Assembly (NCBI RefSeq): GCF_002575655.3
Contig: NC_053039.3
Location: forward strand, 220,429,622 to 220,493,621
Source: Aegilops tauschii subsp. strangulata
Lineage: Eukaryota; Streptophyta; Magnoliopsida; Poales; Poaceae
Length of the DNA: 64,000 nt
Direction of reading: 5' to 3'
A program made the position numbers and the translations under genes. Positions 1-10,914 of this stretch are shown here, one piece after another; positions within the stretch are counted from its first letter, which is position 1, and each line of letters opens with the position of its first letter. The notes under the pieces were generated by a model, which was not told the origin of the DNA, ran no database searches, and was given only the letters and a program-made list of their open reading frames with translations.

Positions 1-541
1 ATTCTGGAATATGCTTAGTTTTACGTTTCATTTCTTCATAACCCAAAAGCAAACTAAGTTCATTATGATGTGCAAGGGAAATCAAGTCATCACAATTTTT
101 GGACATGATTCGATCATGAAACAATTTACATTTGATATTTAAATGACCATGTTCATTGCAAAGTTCACAAGTATGGTGAAGAAATTTTAAATTTTCCGCA
201 CAAACATCTAGCCTTTCTTGCAACCATTTGGTTTCTAAATACTTATGACTCTTGCAAAATCTATCTTCCCTATTTGGTGTGTACTTGCAAACTCTATGCA
301 CTTCAGAAAAATTGACATGCTTATAAGAGACATTTTCATCATGACTAGTGCAATCATCATTAGTACTATGGATATTCAAAGAGTTCATACTAACAACATT
401 GCAATCATGCTCATCATTCAAAGATTTAGTGCCAAACATTTTATAGACTTCTTCTTCTAGCATTTGAGCACAATCTTCCTTTCCATCATTCTCACGAAAG
501 ATATTAAAAAGATGAAGCGTATGAGGCAAACTCAATTCCAT
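1..541 (-). CDS. Open gag-like ORF with a CCHC zinc knuckle (5' part)
   Basis: The minus strand is open from the ATG at 541 to the window edge, 180 codons with no stop. The first 60 or so residues closely match the ORF of element B at 49390 (both start MEL, then a run with EEEV..KMFGT and LNDEHDCNV). After that the two proteins diverge. Residues C125, C128, H133 and C138 form a C-x2-C-x4-H-x4-C zinc knuckle, typical of retroviral and retrotransposon nucleocapsids. The ORF starts about 100 bp after the PBS, where gag belongs. I do not recognise the rest. The knuckle suggests RNA packaging; this is inference. The ORF is intact as far as visible, unlike the Gag of D. Confidence 0.7.
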   Translation of the reverse strand, partial: MELSLPHTLHLFNIFRENDGKEDCAQMLEEEVYKMFGTKSLNDEHDCNVVSMNSLNIHSTNDDCTSHDENVSYKHVNFSEVHRVCKYTPNREDRFCKSHKYLETKWLQERLDVCAENLKFLHHTCELCNEHGHLNIKCKLFHDRIMSKNCDDLISLAHHNELSLLLGYEEMKRKTKHIPE

Positions 542-638
542 TTTTTTGTAGTTTTCTTTTATAGACTAAACTAGTGATAAAACAAGAAACTAAAAGACTC
601 AATTGCAAGATCTAAAGATATACCTTCAAGCACTCACC

Positions 639-656
639 TCCCCGGCAATGGCTCCA
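639..656 (-). other. Primer binding site of A (tRNA-Asp type, degenerate)
   Basis: The minus strand reads TGGAGCCATTGCCGGGGA, ten bases inside the LTR end. The 3' end of plant tRNA-Asp predicts TGGCGCCGTTGCCGGGGA, so two positions differ. Athila-type elements are known to use tRNA-Asp. Confidence 0.75.
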
Positions 657-666
657 GAAAAGAGCT

Positions 667-2353
667 TGATGTCTACTATGCAACCTTCTTCTTGTAGACG
701 TTGTTGGGCCTCCAAGTGCAGAGGTTTGTAGGACTGTAGCAAATTTCCCTCAAGTGGATGACCTAAGGTTTATCAATCCATGGGAGGCGTAGGTTGGAGA
801 TGGTCTCTCTCAAGCAACCCTGCAACCAAATAACAAAGAGTCTCTTGTGTCCCCAACACACCCAATACAATGGTAAATTGTATAGGTGCACTAGTTCGGC
901 GAAGAGATGGTGATACAAGTGCAATATGGATGATAGATATAGGTTTTTGTAATCTGAAAATATAAAAACAGCAAGGTAACTAATAATAAAAGTGAGCGTA
1001 AACGGTATTGCAATGCTAGGAAACAAGGCCTAGGGTTCATACTTTCACTAGTGCAAGTTCTCTCAACAATAATAACATAATTGGATCATATAACTATCCC
1101 TCAACATGCAACAAAGAGTCACTCCAAAGTCACTAATAGCGGAGAACAAAAGAAGAGATTATGGTAGGGTACGATCCACCTCAAAGTTATTCTTTCGGAT
1201 CGATCTATTCAAGAGTCCGTAGTAAAATAACACGAAGCTATTCTTTCCGTTCGATCTATCATAGAGTTCGTACTAGAATAACACCTTAAGACACAAATCA
1301 AGCAAAACCCTAATGTCACCTAGATACTCCAATGTCACCTCAAGTATCCGTGGGTATGATTATACGATATGCATCACACAATCTCAGATTCATCTATTCA
1401 ACCAACACAAAGTACTTCAAAGAGTGCCCCAAAGTTTCTACCGGAGAGTCAAGACGAAAACGTGTGCCAACCCCTATGCATAAGTTCACGAGGTCACGAA
1501 ACTCTCAAGTTGATCACCAAAACATACATCAAGTAGATCACGTGATATCCCATTGTCACCACAGATAAGCACATGTAAGACATACATCAAGTGTTCTCAA
1601 ATCCTTAAAGACTCAATCCGATAAGATAACTTCAAAGGGAAAACTCAATCCATTACAAGAGAGTAGAGGGGGAGAAACATCATAAAATCCAACTATAATA
1701 GCAAAGCTCGCGATACATCAAGATCGTACCACCTCAAGAACACGAGAGAGAAAGATCAAACACATAGCTACTTGTACATACCCTCAGCCCCGAGGGTGAA
1801 CTACTCCCTCCTCGTCATGGAGAGCGCTGGGATGATGAAGATGGCCACCGGTGAGGGATCTCCCCTCCGGCAGGGTGCTGGAACAGGGTCCCGATTGGTT
1901 TTTGGTGGCTACAGAGGCTTGCGGTGGCGGAACTCCCGATCTATTGTGTTCCCCGATGTTTTTAGGGTACATGGACATATATAGGCGAAAGAAGTCGGTC
2001 AGGGGAGCCACGAGGAGCCCACGAGGGTGGGGGGCGCGCCCAGGGGGGCAGGCGCGCCTCCCTGCCTCGTGGCCACCTCGAAGCTTCCCTGACGTCTACT
2101 CCAAGTCTCCTGGATTGCTTCCGTTCCAAAAATAACTCTCCCGAAGGTTTCATTCTGTTTGGACTCCGTTTGATATTCCTTTTCTTCGAAACACTGAAAT
2201 AGGCAAGAAAACAACAATTTGGGCTGGGCCTCCGGTTAATAGGTTAGTCCCAAAAATAATATAAAAGTGTTTAGTAAAGCCCATAAACATCCAAAACAGA
2301 TAATATAATAGCATGGAACAATCAAAAATTATAGATACGTTGGAGACGTATCA
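667..2353 (-). repeat. 5' LTR of element A (1687 bp)
   Basis: It starts TGATACGTCTCCA at 2353 and ends TAGACATCA at 667, matching the ends of B's LTRs in sequence. U3 contains a GC-rich inverted repeat and a TATA box (separate entry). The many short ORFs in it are not conserved in the LTR of B and are ignored. Confidence 0.85.
1977..2072 (-). promoter_or_regulatory. TATA box and upstream GC-rich inverted repeat in LTR A
   Basis: A TATATAT box lies at 1977-1983 on the minus strand. About 35 bp upstream is an inverted repeat with 22-base arms at 2019-2040 and 2051-2072, three mismatches and a 10-base loop, built around GGCGCGCC. The same arrangement recurs in the LTRs of B, C and D. Confidence 0.65.
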
Positions 2354-2369
2354 AACAGCGACGAGAAGG
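2354..2369 (+). other. Sliver of element E gag between A and C
   Basis: These 16 bases, minus the duplicated GAAGG, join in frame to 6210 onward and encode N-S-D-E-K before V-M-T-N-W of the Tat Gag. This shows that A and C inserted a few bases apart in the same gag gene. Confidence 0.8.
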
Positions 2370-3930
2370 TGATGTCGCTTGAAGCTACGTCGGTATTTCC
2401 CCAAAGAGGAAGGGATGATGCAGCACAGCGGCGGTTGGTATTTCCCTCAAATATGAAACCAAGGTTATCGAACCAAGCAACACAATGTAAACAGCCCCTG
2501 CACACAGATAACAAATCCTCGTAACCCAACGTGTTAAAGGGGTTGTCAATCCCTTCCGGGGTACGGCGCCTCAAGTGGCATACGGACGTGAGATAATTTT
2601 GTAGTAAATTGATAGATTGAACGCTAAATAAAATAAATAAAGAAAAAATGCAGCAAGATATTTTTGTATTTTTGGTTTAATAGATCTGAAAATAAATGCA
2701 AGGAAAAAGTAGATCGCAAAGGCAAACATATGAGAAAGATACCCGGGGGCCGTAGGTTTCACTAGTGGCTTCTCTCGAGAAAAATAGCAAACTGTGGGTA
2801 AACAAATTACTGTTGGGCAATTGATAGAACTTCAAATAATTATGACGATATCCAGGCAATGATCATTATATAGGCATCATGTCCAAGATTAGTAGACCGA
2901 CTCTTGCCTACATCTACTACTATTACTCCACACATCGACCGCTATCCAGCATACATCTATTGTATTAAGTTCATGAAGAAACGGAGTAATGCAATAAGAA
3001 CAATGACATGATGTAGACAAGATCTATCTATGTAGAGATATACCCCATCGTTTTATCCTTAGTAGAAACGATACATACGTGTCGTTTCCCTTTCTGTCAC
3101 TGGGATCAAGCACCGTAAGATCGAACCCACTACAAAGCACCTCTTCCCATTGCAAGATAAATAGATCAAGTTGGCCAAACAAAACCCAAATATCGGAGAA
3201 GAAATACGAGGCTATAAGCAATCATGCATATAAGAGATCAAAGAAACTCAAATAACTTTCATGGATATAAAAAGATAGATCTGATCATAAACTCAAAGTT
3301 CATCGATCCCAACAAACACACCACAAAAGAGTTACATCATATGGATCTCCAAGAGACCATTGTATTGAGAATCCAACGAGAGAGAGAGAAATCCATCTAG
3401 CTACTAACTACGGACTCGAAGGTCTACAAAGAACTACTCACGCATCATTAGAGAGGCACCAATGGAGGTGGTGAACCCCATCCGAGATGGTGTCTAGATT
3501 GGATCTGGTGGTTCTGGACTCTGTGGTGGCTGGATGAATATTTCGTCGATGTCTCTAGGGTTTTTGGAATATTGGGGTATTTATAGAGCAAAGAGGCTGT
3601 GCGGGGGCACCCGAGGTGGGCACAACCCACCAGGGCGCGCCTGGGCCTCCTGGCGCGCCCTGGTGGGTTGTGCCCCCTCGGGGCACCCCCAGGCGCAGCC
3701 AGGGCCTGTTGTGTTCCTTCTGGCCCATAAAAATTCTTCGTAAAGTTTCGGGGCATTTGGACTTCGTCTGATATTGATTTTCGGGAAAACAGCAACTCGC
3801 ACTTGGCATATGTCAATAGGTTAGTACAAAAAATGATATAAAATGACTATAAATGATTGTAAAACATCCAAGATTGATAATATAACATCATGGAACAATA
3901 AAAAATTATAGATACGTTGGAGACGTATCA
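2370..3930 (-). repeat. 3' LTR of element C (1561 bp)
   Basis: On the minus strand it begins TGATACGTCTCCAACGTATC at 3930 and ends in CA at 2370, next to the TSD. The U5 end carries the family sequence AAGCTACGTCGGTATTTCCC (reverse orientation). The interior joins at 3931 with a purine tract reading AAGCTTGGGGATGT on the minus strand, which is the polypurine tract. Confidence 0.9.
3578..3675 (-). promoter_or_regulatory. TATA box and perfect 24-bp inverted repeat in LTR C
   Basis: The minus-strand TATA box CTATAAATA is at 3578-3586. Upstream lies a perfect inverted repeat: arms 3618-3641 and 3652-3675, loop 3642-3651. In the 5' LTR copy of C (arms near 5870-5893 and 5904-5927) the second arm has several mismatches. 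Confidence 0.75.
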
Positions 3931-5409
3931 ACATCCCCAAGCTTAACTCCTACTCGTCCTCGAGTAGGTAAGTGATAAAAACATAATTTTTGATGTGGAA
4001 TGCTTCCTAACATGTCATATCATATTTCTTTTCTTTATAGCATGGACATTTGGACTTTTAGTTGTTCAAAGCAACAATCTAGTTTTGACATGATAATTTA
4101 GATACTCAAGCATATCAACAAGCAACCATGTCTTTCAAAATATCAACGCTAAAGTAAGTTATCCCTAGCCCATCATGCTCAAACATTGATCCATTCATGA
4201 AACACACTCGAATATTAGCTATACCCAATACTTAAGTACGATCATATTGCCTCCTAGTTGGTGCTTTTATAAGAGAAGATGGAGACTCAAAATAAAAATT
4301 GCATAAAGTAAAAGAAAGGCCCTTCGCAGAGGGAAGTAGGGATTTGTAGAGGTGCCAGAGCTCAAAGCGAAAAACTTAGAGATAAAAACATTTTGGGAGG
4401 TGTATCCATCCCACCAACGAAAACGACTTAGAGTTCCGAAAACTTTCCATGCTAGATATATCATAGGAGGTTCCCAAACAAAAAATAAATTTTATTCATT
4501 TTTCCACCATACTTTCACTTTCCATGGCTAGCCGTATCCACGGTTGCCCTCCATACCAACACTTTCCAAGGAATTTATTATTTGACAACATAAAGTAAAT
4601 TCAATTTTTTTTGCATTTCGGGACTGGGCATCCCTAATACCTTTGTCTTACTCTCGTGCAATGACAAGTGAATACACACTCATCGTGAGAATAACACATC
4701 TAGCATGGAAAATATTAGCGACCCCTCACCGCTCCGCGAGCGAAACAAACACACAAAAGAGAAGTTTATTTTGAAAATAAGAGATGGCACATACAAATTT
4801 GCTTAGAACGGCAAAATAATACCGCATATAGGTAGATATAGTGGACTCATGTGGCAAAACTGGTTTAAGGGTTTTGGATGCACAAGTAGATATCATACTT
4901 GGTGCAAAATGAAGGCTAGCAAAAGATTGAGAAGCGACCAACCCAGAAACTGATAATCTCATAAGCAAGCATTAAGCATAAATAACACCGAATAATGCAC
5001 CACAAGTAGGATATAATTTCATTGCATGACTATTGACTTTCGTACTTGCATAGGGAATCACAAACCTTAACACCAATATTCTTACTAAAGCATAATTACT
5101 CACCAACATAACTCACATATCACATCATCATATCTCAAAACTATTACTAAGAATCAAGTTTATTTTGTCCAATGATCTTCATGAAAGTTTTTATTATATC
5201 CTTCTTGGATATCTATCACTTTGGGACTAATTTTCATGTGTTGCTTTTGACAAGCTCAAACAAATATAAGTGAAGATCATGAGCATACTTTTTTTTCTTT
5301 CTCTCAAATTAATTTAAGTGAAGCAAGAGAGAATTTCTTGAAAATTTTACTAACTCTCAAATAAATCTAAGTGAAGCAAGAGAGCACTAGAGCAAGTGAA
5401 GCACTAGAG
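3931..5409 (-). other. Non-coding 3' interior of element C
   Basis: No convincing ORF. On the minus strand it matches the tails of D and B: the ACTCGAGGACGAGTAGG block next to the PPT, a block reading TACTTGTGCATCCAAAACCC, a CTCTGCGAAGG block, and three stem-loops with the conserved loop (plus-strand arms 5254-5258/5280-5284, 5299-5305/5327-5333, 5354-5358/5380-5384). Confidence 0.8.
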
Positions 5410-6204
5410 ATCATGCATATAAGAGATCAAAGAAACTCAAATATCGGAGAAGAAATACGAGGCTATAATCAATCATGCATATAAGAGATCAAAGAAACTC
5501 AAATAACTTTCATGGATATAAAAAGATAGATCTGATCATAAACTCAAAGTTCATCAATCCCAACAAACACACCACAAAAGAGTTACATCATATGGATCTC
5601 CAAGAGACCATTGTATTGAGAATCCAGCAAGAGAGAGAGAAAGCCATCTAGCTACTAACTACAGACCTGAAGGTCTACAAAGAACTACTCATGCATCATT
5701 GGAGAGGCACCAATGGTGGTGGTGAACCCCATCCGAGATGGTGTCTAGATTGGATCTGGTGGTTCTGGACTCTGCGGCGGCTGGATGAATATTTCATCGA
5801 TGTCTCTACGGTTTCTGGAATATTGGTGTATTTATAGAGCAAAGAGGCGGTCCGGGGGGCACCCGAGGTGGGCACAACCCACCAGGGCGCGCCTGGGCCT
5901 CCTGGGGCGCATTGGTGGGTTGTGCCCCCCTCGGGGCACCCCCTAGGTGCAGCCAGGACCCGTTGTGTTCCTTCTGTCCCATAAAAATTCTCCATAAAGT
6001 TTCGGGGCATTTGGACTTTGTCTGATATTGATTTTCTGCGATGTAAAATACATGGAAAAAACAGCAACTGGAACTTGGCACTATGTCAATAGGTTAGTAC
6101 CAAAAAATGATATAAAATAACTATAAATGATTGTAAAATATCCAAGATTGATAATATAACAGCATGGAACAATAAAAAATCATAGATACGTTGGAGATGT
6201 ATCA
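5410..6204 (-). repeat. Truncated 5' LTR of element C
   Basis: It matches the first half of the 3' LTR and starts TGATACATCTCCAACG at 6204, next to the TSD at 6205-6209. At the inner break, 5410-5442 is a 33-base copy of 5472-5504, so the deletion junction carries templated filler. Confidence 0.85.
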
Positions 6205-6845
6205 GAAGGTCATGACGAACTGGTTTCCCATGGCCCTCAAGGATGGTGCGCGCTTGTGGCTCCTGAACCTCCCGGTGGGATCGATCTCCTCCTGGGATGA
6301 GCTGCGCAAGCGCTTCATTGCCAACTTCCAGGGTACTCGCGACCGCGCCCTTGCTGCAGGCGACCTGCGCCGCATCAAGCAGCAGCCAGGAGAGACCTTG
6401 CACAAATACATAGAATGCTTCACCAACGTTCGCCTCAAGATCCCTAAAGTGCTGGATGAGGCCATCATTTCAGCGTTCACTGATGCCGTTCGGGATGTCA
6501 AGATGAAGGAAGAACTCGCCATACACGAGGACCTGTGCTCGGCTCTGGAGATGTTCAACATGGCAACCGGATGCGTGAGGGCTGAGGAAGGTCGCCTCTC
6601 CCTCCTTGAGCTCCCAGAGGCTGATCCTAAAGACAAGAAGGCCAAGGCCAAGGATGTGAAGCACAAGGGCCCGGCTATGCTCGCGGCCGAGCCTGAGATG
6701 AAGCGCGGTTGTGACCACCCTGAATCCTCCAAGGGCAGCCGCCCATCCTGCATCTTCCACAACATCGACAACCACAACACCAACGACTGCCAAGAGCTCA
6801 GGGCCATCCGCGACGGGCGCCTTGGCCGCCGCCCTGAGCGCAGCG
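6205..6845 (+). pseudogene. Tat-type Gag (N-terminal sliver at 2354-2369)
   Basis: This is the retrotransposon Gag domain of element E, which would form the particle around the RNA. The frame runs from V-M-T-N-W-F-P-M-A-L through W-L-L-N-L-P and the core FIANFQGTRDRALAAGDLRR and QQPGETLHKYIECF, then a Lys-rich linker (PKDKKAKAKDVKHKGP). A segment reading CIFHNIDNHNTNDCQELR near residue 195 is the usual Tat C-x-H-x-H-x-C-type motif. At about 6840 the frame is lost: the Gly/Arg-rich tail (RRGGRGGGG) continues one frame over. The start of the gene lies left of the window, beyond A. Confidence 0.8.
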
Positions 6846-7785
6846 ACCATGTTACGACCGCAGAGGAGGCCGTGGTGGAGGCTGCTGGGACAACCGCGAC
6901 CCCCGCCAGGACTGGCGTGATTAGCCTCGTGAAGACCGCTGGCTGGGCCAGCCTCGCAATGGCTCTTGGAGGGACCATCCTCGTGAGGACCATCCTTGGG
7001 GCAACGCCGGCCTTCCTCAGTTGCCGCCGCCAAGGAGGAACGATGACCACCGCCAAGATGATGGGGCTGGGGGCTTCCAAGAGCCTCGTGCTATTGCCTG
7101 TATCCTGGGTGGCGCGCAGGCCCCCGCCTCCCATCGCATCTTCAAGCAGTTCGCTCGTGAGGTGAACGTGGCCCTCCCCAAGCTCGAGGCGTCACGTCCC
7201 CTCAGGTGGTCCAAGTACGCCATCACCTTTGACTCTACGGACCAGCTCAAGTGCGCAGCCACCGCTGGCACACTCCCAATGCTCTGCTCGCCGACCATCA
7301 ACAACGTCCTCGTCACCAAGACACTCATCGACGGTGGCGCGAGACTGATTGTCATCTCTGCTGAGATGTTTGAAAGGCTCCAGGTGCCCTACGACCAGCT
7401 CCTCCCCACCAAGCCCTTCTCAGGAGTGACCGACGGCTCCACAGTCCCTCTGGGGCAAATTCGTTTCCCTGTCACCTTCGGCAAGCGCGACAACTACCGC
7501 ACCGAGCTCATCGACTTTGACATCGCCCACATTCGCCTCTCGTACAACGCCATCCTCAGGTACCCGGCCCTCGCCAAGTTCATGGCAGTGACTCACCACG
7601 TCTACAACATCCTTAAGATGGTAGGAAGTTGCGGCATCATCATGATCGCCTACGATGAGAAGGATGCGGTGTGCTCCCTCGAGCGTGCCTACCAGGCCGC
7701 AGCGGTCGAGAATTCAGATGACGAGGGCGCCATCCATCCTCCTGAGGTCGTCCCCAAGAAGAATAAGCAGCTACTCCTCCGAGGT
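6841..7785 (+). pseudogene. Tat-type Gag tail and aspartic protease domain
   Basis: Reading from 6841 in the new frame gives the Gly/Arg-rich Gag tail, a stop at about 6920, and then a clear retropepsin region: I-T-F-D-S-T-D-Q, then VLVTKTLIDGGARLIVISAE. The family active site is usually (L)IDGGAGLN, so the catalytic Asp is kept while the GLN positions read RLI. The domain continues through V-P-L-G-Q-I and the LSYNAILRYPALAKFMAVTH motif typical of Tat polyproteins (usually YNAILGRPAL). Downstream the frame degenerates into a Pro/Ser-rich run to 8004. The protease would cut the Gag-Pol polyprotein; this copy cannot be made intact. Confidence 0.75.
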
Positions 7786-7889
7786 CCTCAGGAGGCTAGG
7801 GCGTCCAATGATCGTACCTCATGCCCGGGCCCACTGATGGGGCGCCCTTCCCTCTCACATAGGAAGGCGCGCCCGGTGGCCCTCTCAGC

Positions 7890-8414
7890 TTGGGCCCGGG
7901 GGCTCTCCTCTGGAGGGCCTTTGACCTGGCCAGTGTCACGAGTGAGACGTTCGGGCACAATATGGAGGCGTGCTTCAACGCACGCTTCCGTGAGCAAGGC
8001 GTAGGGCGCGAGGCGCCAGGCGCTCAGGAGTTCATCACCAAGGCGACCGGAGAGCTTCAGGAGGTGCGAGCCATGCGTGGCGAGTGCCGCCCCGCATCGC
8101 TCAATGCAACTGCTGCGCATGACATGGGTGGCGAGCCGCGCGTCTGTGTGAACATCCCAGGGCTCAATAGGGCCGCTTCTCAGGAGCGCTTCTGGCCATC
8201 CCACATTGGCCGGAGTGGGGGCTGCCCCCACAGCTGTGTCTGCATGCCGTTCGGCCTGCTGAACACGGCTTCCACGCATCAGCGTCACATGCAGGGCATC
8301 CTGGCGGCTCACAAGGCAAGGTGCCAGGCAACCCTGATGGAGGAGGCGTTGAACCCTCGCGAGCCTCCTAGACCTCCGGAGCCCCCCGAGGCTCAGGAGC
8401 CAGACGACTCGTGA
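7890..8414 (+). pseudogene. Collapsed reverse transcriptase remnant of E
   Basis: A third frame holds RT fragments pushed together. CVNIPGLNRA resembles the family's CVDFTDLNKACPK, and MPFGLLNTASTHQRHMQ resembles MPFGLKNAGATYQR. The catalytic YxDD region, RNase H and integrase are absent. The ORF ends with a Pro/Glu-rich tail (PPRPPEPPEAQEPDDS). The fusion reads through about 170 codons, so the deletion may be an old, inherited state of a non-autonomous family and not local damage. This is inferred; no second copy is present to test it. Confidence 0.6.
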
Positions 8415-9303
8415 AGAATGACCTCTTCGGCGTACATCTTCAGCTGCCCCAACACTTCTTCAACGACAGTGCTAGGTGACTTTTTGGTTTGTTCAATTGA
8501 GGGCACCCCTCGGTCTGCATCATCCTCAAGCTGTTAGGGCCAGTCCCGCAGCCGCACCATTTTGATTCATGTACTCCGAACCAGTATGCGTGCCTGTGTT
8601 ATCATGGTTATCGACGTTACCCATGCTGTCTCGTTACCTATTGAGTCGCCCCTCGCGGCCTCTACGCATTGCTAACCCGCCTCTTGCGCATCCTGCAACG
8701 GTGGCCACTGGCAATGCGCCTATGCTCGGGTCCGTCCCTGCAGCGTTGATAAACCTAAGAAACTGAGCTCTGGCTCCCGGCCAGCCCCGCGCACGTCACC
8801 TCACTAGGTCCTCGGTGCCTTCGTCTTCTTGTGGAAAGATCACAGGCAAAACAACAAGCGCGGCTATGTGCTATGTTTTCTTTCTTCGGCTAACTCACAG
8901 GGACCACCGGAGCCGGGACCACGAGCGGCCCCGCCAACACCTCGAGTCGCGACCCCTCGAAGGCACCCTCGCGAGGCCAGGCACTCCTTTTTCATGCAGA
9001 TCGCTTGCACGTTAAAGGGGGGGCTCCTGAGCATCGCGCCTCAGGAGATCCTACTAGCTCTCAAGCCCTCACCCCTGGCCTTGACCACGGCATCGCGACC
9101 TGGCATACCAGTGGCGGCCGACCCTCGCTCGAGGGCTGGGACCCGAGGACGTAGAGCATCCAGATGAGTGAGAAGGGGGGGTCGGCACGAGTCCTGCTTG
9201 GGAGCACTACCGTGAGAAGGACATAGCTTGACGTCGCGCAAGAAGCTCCCCTCACAGCGAAAGAATCACCGCAGGCCCGCCAAGATAAGTCACCCTACAC
9301 GCG
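8415..9303 (+). other. GC-rich non-coding spacer of E with diverged internal repeat
   Basis: No convincing gene. The stretch at about 9010-9250 (GAGCATCGCGCCTCAGGAG, CTGGCCTTGACCACGGCATC, GACCTGGCATACCAG) recurs in diverged form at about 17695-17880, so E's 3' spacer is built of tandem repeats. D inserted between two copies. Confidence 0.6.
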
Positions 9304-10885
9304 TGATACGTCTCGAACATATCTATAATTTTTTATTGTTCCATGCTATTATATTATTTGTTTTGGATGTTTTATATGCATTAATATGATATTTTATATT
9401 ATCTTGGGACTAACTTATTAACCTAGAGCCCAGTGCCAGTTTCTGTTTTTTCCTTGTTTTTGAGTTTCACAGAAAAGGAATACCAAACGGAGTCCAAACG
9501 GAATAAAACCTTCACAATGTTTTTTCTTGGACCAGAAGACACCCAGAAGACTTAAAGATCAAGTCGGAAGAGCCACGAGGCGGCCACAAGGGGGAAGGCG
9601 CGCCCAGGGGGTAGGGCGCCCCCTGCCTTGTGGGCCCCTCATGACTCCCCTGACCTAATTTTGCCTCCTATATATTCACATATATTCCAAACCACCAAAA
9701 GTATCCATGAAAACACTTTTCCACCACCGCAACCTTATGTTCCCATGAGATCCCATCTAGGGGCCTTTTCTGGCATCCTGCTGGAGGGGGATTCGATCAT
9801 GGAGGGCTTCTACATCAACTCTATTGCCCTTCCGATGAAGCGTGAGTAGTTTACCTCAGACCTACGGGTCCATAGGTAGTAGCTAGATGGCTTCTTCTCT
9901 CTCTTTGATTCTCAATACCATGTTCTCCTCGATGTTCTTGGAGATCTATCCGATGTAATCTTCTTTTGCGGTGTGTTTGTCGAGATCCGATGAATTGTGG
10001 ATTTATGATCAGCTTATCCATGAATATTATTTGAATCTTCTCTGTATTCTTTTATGCATGATTTGATATCTTTGTAATTCTCTTCAAACTATCGGTTTGG
10101 TTTGGCCAACTATATTGGTTTTTTCTTGCAATGGGAGAAGTGCTTAGCTTTGGGTTCAATCTTACGGTGTCCTTTCCCAGTAACAGTAGGGGCAGCAAGG
10201 CACGTATTGTATTGTTGCCATCAAGGATAAAAATATGGGGTTTACATCATATTGCTTGAGTTTATTCCTCTACATCATGTCATCTTACTTAACGCATTAC
10301 TCTGTTCTTCATGAACTTAATACTCTAGATGCAGCCAGGAGTCGGTTGATGTGTGGAGTAATAGTAGTAGATGCAGGCAGGAGTCGGTCTACTTGACACG
10401 GACGTGATGCCTATATTGCATAATCATTGCCTTAGATATCGTCATAACTTTGCGCTTTTCTATCAATTGCTTGACAGCAATTTGTTCACCCACCATATTA
10501 CTTGCTATCTTGCGAGAAGCCTCTAGTGAAACCTATGCCCCCCGGGTCTATTTTCCATCATATAAGTTTCCAATCTACTATTTTGCAATCTTTCACTTTC
10601 CGATCTATAAACCAAAAACCCAAAAATATTTACTTTACCTTTTGTTTAGTTTCATCTATCTCTATCAGATCTCACTTTTGCAAGTTGACCGTGAAGGGAT
10701 TGACAACCCCTTTATCGCGTTGGGTGCAAGTTGTTTGATTGTTTGTGCAGGTATTGGTGATTTGTGTGTTGTCTCCTACTGGATTGATACCTTGGTTCTC
10801 TAACTAAGGGAAATACTTATCTCTAGTTTGTTGCATCACCCTTTCCTCTTCAAGGGAAAAACCAACGCAAGCTCAAGAAGTAGCA
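9304..10885 (+). repeat. 5' LTR of element D (1582 bp)
   Basis: It begins TGATACGTCTCGAACATATC and ends AGTAGCA. The 3' LTR still reads TGATACGTCTCCAACGTATC, so the terminal palindrome of this copy has mutated. The first base follows the TSD. U3 has the GC-rich inverted repeat and a TATA box. Confidence 0.92.
9584..9675 (+). promoter_or_regulatory. GC-rich inverted repeat and TATA box in LTR D
   Basis: An imperfect inverted repeat spans 9584-9633 (outer arms CCACAAGG and CCTTGTGG, inner GGCGCGCC and GGGCGCC). The TATA box TATATATT starts at 9669. The 3' LTR has the same TATA at about 16375, but its inverted repeat lost part of the inner arm. Confidence 0.6.
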
Positions 10886-10896
10886 GGAAGAATTTC

Positions 10897-10914
10897 TGGC
10901 GCCGTTGTCGGGGA
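10897..10914 (+). other. Primer binding site of D (tRNA-Asp)
   Basis: TGGCGCCGTTGTCGGGGA matches the complement of the plant tRNA-Asp 3' end at 17 of 18 positions. It lies 11 bases after the LTR. Confidence 0.9.

Larger units (their letters stand above)
1..2353 (-). mobile_element. Element A: Athila-like Gypsy LTR retrotransposon, 5' part only
   Basis: Read on the minus strand, this is a 5' LTR (2353 down to 667), a short leader with a tRNA-Asp-type primer binding site, and the start of an ORF that runs off the left edge. The LTR begins TGATACGTCTCCAACGTATC and ends ACATCA, as in element B. The bases next to the LTR start (2354-2358, AACAG) should be one copy of the TSD; the partner is off-window. 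The sequence to its right is gag of element E, so A inserted into E. Assignment to Athila rests on the PBS type and on similarity to D, whose Gag is Athila-like; no pol is visible here. Confidence 0.85.
2370..6204 (-). mobile_element. Element C: internally deleted Athila-like LTR retrotransposon
   Basis: On the minus strand it runs from a truncated 5' LTR (6204 to about 5410) through a piece of 3' non-coding interior (5409-3931) to a complete 3' LTR (3930-2370). The TSD GAAGG is at 2365-2369 and 6205-6209, so these are the true ends. PBS, gag and half of the 5' LTR are missing; the deletion joins LTR directly to the interior tail, with copied filler at the junction. It interrupts gag of element E and encodes nothing. 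Confidence 0.9.
6205..9303 (+). mobile_element. Element E, second segment (Tat-lineage Gypsy: gag, PR, RT remnant, spacer)
   Basis: E is the host of A, C, D, the CACTA element and B. This segment carries gag, a protease domain, a collapsed RT and GC-rich spacer. It stops at the TSD of D (ACGCG, 9299-9303) and resumes at 17588. Base composition is clearly more GC-rich than in the Athila-like elements. Lineage call: the Gag and PR sequences resemble RIRE2-type Tat elements, and E also has an antisense ORF between pol and the 3' LTR, which is a Tat trait. Confidence 0.8.

Noticed and set aside
6202..7134. Long minus-strand ORF (310 codons) opposite E gag
   Set aside because: It is the shadow of the GC-rich gag frame, shows no domain, and the plus strand has clear Gag motifs.
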